From Amoebidium appalachense (Eukaryota; Ichthyosporea): 64,000 nt of DNA. Made by a program: the position numbers and the translations under genes. The stretch spans positions 10,478,001-10,542,000 of the forward strand of contig CAVNZM010000007.1 in NCBI GenBank assembly GCA_963693365.1, read 5' to 3'. Below are positions 60,431 to 64,000 of the stretch, piece after piece; the stretch's first letter is position 1; each line of letters begins with the position of its first letter. Below the pieces are notes generated by a model. That model did not search any database, was not told the origin of the DNA, and saw only the letters and a program-made list of their open reading frames with translations.

Positions 60431-61638
60431 TTTTGAGCAGTCGAATTCGTCCTTTCCCAAATAGCGGTTGACCTCATTGTGCATTCGGCACAGCCACTGT
60501 GAAAGATCCCTCTGGGACCCCACGTCGGGGGGGTTCTTGGTCTGGAGTATGAAAATTTTACTCGGAGATCTCACGAACTTATAAATGCAGGGTGAAAAAA
60601 TTAATGAAATGTTTCTTGATGAGTGGGGGTGCATGAGACTGCAAGGGAGGTAACGTGGGCTTGCTGAAAGAGAATTCAAGAGAACTCGGCGCCAAAATGA
60701 GGGGGTCAATAATTGTGTGTGTGTTAGCGTTCTTTTGCATATTGTTGGGTGACGAGGAAGGAGAGAACGTGTCCAAGGGGGGAAGAGGGGGGGGGGGGGG
60801 GGGGGGGGGGGGGAGGGGGGGGGGGGAGGGGATACGAAAATGGGAGGATGTAACATGAAGGGAAGAGAGAATAGAAAAGAAGCATGAGGGAGGGAAAGAA
60901 GGCATAGGATATGGGGGGGAGGGGATGGGGGGATCTCAAGGGAATAAAGTGGGTAAGGAAGGGGAAGGGGGGGGGGGGGGGGGAGGGGGGGGGGGGGGGG
61001 GGGGGGATATGCAGCATGGAGAATGGCCCATCTTCACTTTACAAAAATGCACAAATCTTTATATAGATCTTGGATGCAAGGGGATAAGCACCTGACATAA
61101 AACGAAAACTCACGTGTGTGCCTGTGTGTGTGTGTGTGTGGCGGCGGCGGGAGGAGGAGGAGGAGGAGGAGGGGGGGGGGGGGGGGGGGGGGGGTGGTAG
61201 AATGCGGAATATGGTACGAAGTACAACTACACGATGAGAAAGACTGTACAGGACAAACATTCAAACATGCAACATCAGCAAGGCGCGCAGCATTCACATT
61301 AGCAGAGTCCATCCTCGAAGGAGGTGGGGCGGCAGGGGCCGGGGGGAGGGGGGTTTAAATGCGGAACACGGTACGAAGTACGCATACACGATGAGAAGCA
61401 TGGTGCAGGATACATGCAAAGGCAAACATTCAAGTATGCAACATCATCCATGCGCACAGTATGCGTCATAAGCAGAGCCCATCCTCAGGGGGGGGGGGGG
61501 GGAGGTGGGAGGGGAGGGGGGATCGATACCAGTGATTTCTGGAGATGTGTGGCACAGTCCCCACATGGATAAAAACGAGAGAGCGCAGAAAAGAACCCCC
61601 GCATGGCTTCTTGCTCGGTGCTGCTCGGCTTTTCCGGG

Positions 61639-61677
<39 letters not shown>

Positions 61678-62770
61678 TGCCCACTCTCATGCATTTGTGC
61701 AATTAGGGGAGCAGAGGGGTTGGAAAAGTTGTTCACGTAAGTAGATTGGTAAAGCTGTGTGGTGCTTTGAGATATGCCGGGAATAGTGGGCGGATATCTC
61801 ATATTCTCTCAGGTGTCAGCCCACCCCCCAACCCTTCAACCCAAGAGCCCCCCGCTCTCTCTCCCCCCTCACACCATACACACACGCACAGTCTCCCCCC
61901 CCCCCCACACACACACGCACAGTCTCCCCCCCCCCCCCCCCCCCCCCCCCCCCGGAAAAACACCACCACTTTTGACAATTAACACCCCCCCCCCCCCCCC
62001 CCCCTCCGACCACTCACCCCCTTCTGCCCAACCCTCCCCCCACAACACACACACACACACACACAAACACACATACACACCAAAAAACCGTGTCCTATAA
62101 TTTGACATATCAAAGTATAGAAAACACACACGCACTTGAAGTGTATTAGGAGTAGTTATCGTCGTGTAGCCACCTTACAAGATATCAAAACAACCCACAG
62201 TAAGGTCATGTGCATCGACAGGAAAGGCGGGCCACCGCCCGGGGGGAGGGGGGGGGGGGGACAGTGTACTATCGGGTACGAGGTACACACGGGAGAGGGG
62301 GGGGGGGGGGGGAGGGGTAACGGACTAGTATGCAGCCATCGTGTGGAGGAGGGTCCAAGAATGGCGGCCTATCTCAGCCCGGTCAGGGGGGCACTGCACT
62401 TCTACACTCTCGGGGGTGGGGGGGCAGGCGGGGAGGGAGTGGACGGTGGGGGGGCAGGTGTTGACGGTGGATCCGTGTGTTGTTTGTCCTTGGTGCCTGC
62501 ATCCTGCAAGTCATGCAAAGCGCAGGGGTAACGGAGGCAGGGGCCGGCCAGGGGAAGGGGGAGAAGGGGGGGGTGGGGGGGGGGGGGTGGGGGGGCGGGC
62601 AGGCGGTGGGGAGAGGGAAGGAGGGGGGTTAAATGGGGTATTATGTCTAGTATAGGCCCAATAGTAGCATATACAATCACTGCGACAAAGAAGATGCGAC
62701 AACCAAAAGGGCAAGTACGCAGTTACACTTCAGTCTCAACCAGCTATGTGTCATCAGGTGTAGGAAGTCA

Positions 62771-62809
<39 letters not shown>

Positions 62810-62963
62810 TGGATGTGTGCCTGTGAGTGTTTGTGCGTGTGCGTGTGTGTGTGAGTGTGTGTGTGCATGGATGTGTGTGGGGGGGGGGAAGGGAGGCGAA
62901 TGGGAAGAGGGGCTGAGGATAACGGGTGAAGAAGAAAGGATGGGTGGGCCGGGGCGGAAGGGT

Positions 62964-62998
<35 letters not shown>

Positions 62999-63157
62999 AT
63001 AACGCACGTATGCTGCACCTGGAAAATGCAGCTTTGCCTTCTGGTCCTTGGCCCATCCTCTAAAGTCACTACACGCACGGCATGGCTTTTTACCCTCGGG
63101 GGCTACCTCGGCCTCCTGCCCTGCTGCTGTGTCGTAGTGGCCCCGTGACCCTCCCAT
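60431..63157 (-). CDS. GFER: FAD-linked sulfhydryl oxidase ERV1/ALR (4 exons resolved, C-terminal exon missing)
   Basis: Exons are 63157-63019, 62401-62326, 61638-61530 and 60541-60431. All phases agree, giving 145 codons before an unresolved end. ERV1/ALR oxidises MIA40 in the mitochondrial intermembrane space, passing electrons via FAD to cytochrome c. Diagnostic segments are [15 protein letters not shown], the FAD-binding [17 protein letters not shown], the redox centre [12 protein letters not shown] with its CxxC pair, and [19 protein letters not shown] followed by FDCSK. All conserved cysteines and the CxxC are present. The first exon starts with ATG directly after (CA)nCG, so an upstream exon cannot be excluded. 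Donors of all four introns are followed by C-tracts, and intron 3 holds two family 1 elements. Confidence 0.88.
60780..61005. repeat. G-tracts in ERV1 intron 3
   Basis: G-rich tracts at 60777-60830 and 60961-61006, C-tracts in the transcript. Confidence 0.9.
61198..61320 (+). repeat. Diverged family 1 copy F in ERV1 intron 3
   Basis: It shares GAATGCGGAATATGGTACGA, the GTACGAAGTAC palindrome, and TTAGCAGAGTCCATCCTC with the family. It is more similar to copy G next to it than to copies A-C, which suggests a local duplication. It is bordered by a G-run and antisense to ERV1. Confidence 0.8.
61356..61499 (+). repeat. Diverged family 1 copy G in ERV1 intron 3
   Basis: It begins AAATGCGGAACACGGTACGA and ends AAGCAGAGCCCATCCTCAGG plus a G-run. 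The inner part is longer than in copies A-C. It lies about 30 nt from the intron 3 donor, with only the G-run (C-tract in the transcript) and the first donor bases between. Confidence 0.82.
61650..62320. repeat. CA repeat, C-runs and a truncated family 1 copy in ERV1 intron 2
   Basis: (TG)n at 61641-61675 abuts the exon 3 acceptor. C-runs lie at 61898-61953 and 61986-62004. At 62262-62296 a short family 1 fragment (CTATCGGGTACGAGGTACAC) sits between G-tracts, 30 nt from the intron 2 donor. Confidence 0.75.
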
Positions 63158-64000
63158 CGTGTGTGTGTGCGTGTGTGCGTGTGTGTGTATGTCGTCGGTA
63201 TATGTGTGCCTAAAAGGATTTGCGCTTTATTTCTCTGTGTGTTAAGGTTTTTGTAGGCAGTTTGTGGTGGTAGCGGGTGTGTAGCCTCCACTGATGAGTG
63301 ATGAAGCTTCTTTGAAAGACGTGAACGTGAGTAACTCTCTGCCGTGCGGAACACTTGGATGTGTAGATGTCTGGTGCCCTGCGGCCATTCGTGTTAATTT
63401 CTTGCTACTGTGTGCCATACTACGTACTGTATAGATGTGCTTATGTAAACACACATCCCTGTTGCCCCATCCCCGCCCCGACCGACCAAAAAATGCCACC
63501 ACGCACCACCATGGCCAATATATCCCCCACACACAGGTGCTTGCTGATGGAGCTTGCCCAGATCCAAGTGCTACAAGCAAGTGTTACACCCCCAGTACAA
63601 AGAACGAGCACCTACCTCAAGAGTGACTTTCAAGCCCTCGTTGCTGCTACAACTATTCTGCAATAGTTCGAATGTTTTACACGTGGCAAGTGCCAAGGTT
63701 TTGATTTTCCGGAAAGGCCGAAAAGTGAAAAAGCGATCCGTGCCTGACTTTGCAGTGATTTGATTGGCGCACTAAAGCCAAGCGCGCCATGATGACGTCA
63801 GCTTGGACTGTTTGCGCAACCCCAGTTTATCTGTGATCATCATTCACGACAACCACCACCTGGGCACACTAACATGCCATTGAATGCCCATGCCACATGT
63901 GCTGAGAGCATCATTTCACGTGCAGTGGCCCGATTTACACCATTTACAAGGTTCTCACGTGCACATATGATGTGCATAAGAAAAATATTTCTTATCCGAT
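63158..64000. other. Upstream flank of ERV1; a short unassigned plus-strand ORF
   Basis: A (TG)n tract to 63192 precedes ERV1. An ATG at 63511 opens a 51-codon plus-strand frame with MELAQIQVLQASVTPPV, ending at 63666; a 3' splice site (ACACACAG) lies inside it. I recognise no family, and it could be an exon of a plus-strand gene. TGATGACGTCAGC near 63790 is a CRE-like site. CACGTG motifs occur at 63917 and 63956. The rest shows nothing. Confidence 0.35.

Overview
The window is nuclear DNA of a single-celled or simple eukaryote. It shows GT-AG introns of about 70 bp to over 2 kb, LTR and non-LTR retroelements, a tRNA-derived SINE, a nuclear exosome subunit, an Erv1/ALR sulfhydryl oxidase, an EF-hand protein and a cAMP-receptor-like 7TM receptor. 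The mixture would suit an intron-rich protist such as an ichthyosporean or other unicellular holozoan, but nothing fixes the taxon. Introns and intergenic DNA are saturated with (CA/TG)n, (GA/TC)n and long C/G homopolymers, so most long open frames (HTHT, CVCV, PPPP, GGGG) are repeat artefacts. The gene models below were built by hand from protein similarity remembered at family level, splice sites and reading-phase agreement. No search was run.

Layout. 0-2 kb: repeats and a tRNA-shaped sequence. 2.1-6.2 kb (-): a secreted GDSL/SGNH hydrolase-like protein with its active-site residues replaced. 9.1-16.0 kb: a host ORF (+) split by a near-intact Ty1/copia element (-, 9817-15696) with identical-looking 765-bp LTRs. 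16.2-19.1 kb: relics of a non-LTR reverse transcriptase and a Ty3/gypsy-like element. 20.2-22.2 kb (-): a 7TM receptor of the cAMP-receptor type. 23-28 kb: mostly repeats, including a SINE nested in an older repeat. 29.0-34.2 kb (-): exosome subunit MTR3/EXOSC6. 36.9-46.2 kb (+): an AMN1/FBXL-type leucine-rich-repeat protein in ten exons. 47.7-48.3 kb (-) and 48.4-52.1 kb (+): a small cysteine-rich protein and a type II membrane protein with a beta-helix ectodomain, sharing a 130-bp promoter. 52.4-52.8 kb (-): the 3' end of an unidentified gene. 53.8-55.8 kb (-): a small probable mitochondrial protein. 56.4-57.0 kb (+): an EF-hand protein. 60.4-63.2 kb (-): ERV1/ALR.

The genes do not form a pathway. 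What unites the window is intron structure. About half of the introns I could resolve have a C-tract on the coding strand within some 35 nt of the 5' splice site, and about a third have a (CA)n tract at or near the 3' splice site. A dispersed element of about 110 nt bordered by C-tracts recurs about ten times. Every copy that I could place lies within or beside a gene, and all are in the same orientation relative to that gene's transcription. This intron-linked, orientation-locked element, together with the C-tract/CA-tract layout, is the best candidate for something undescribed.
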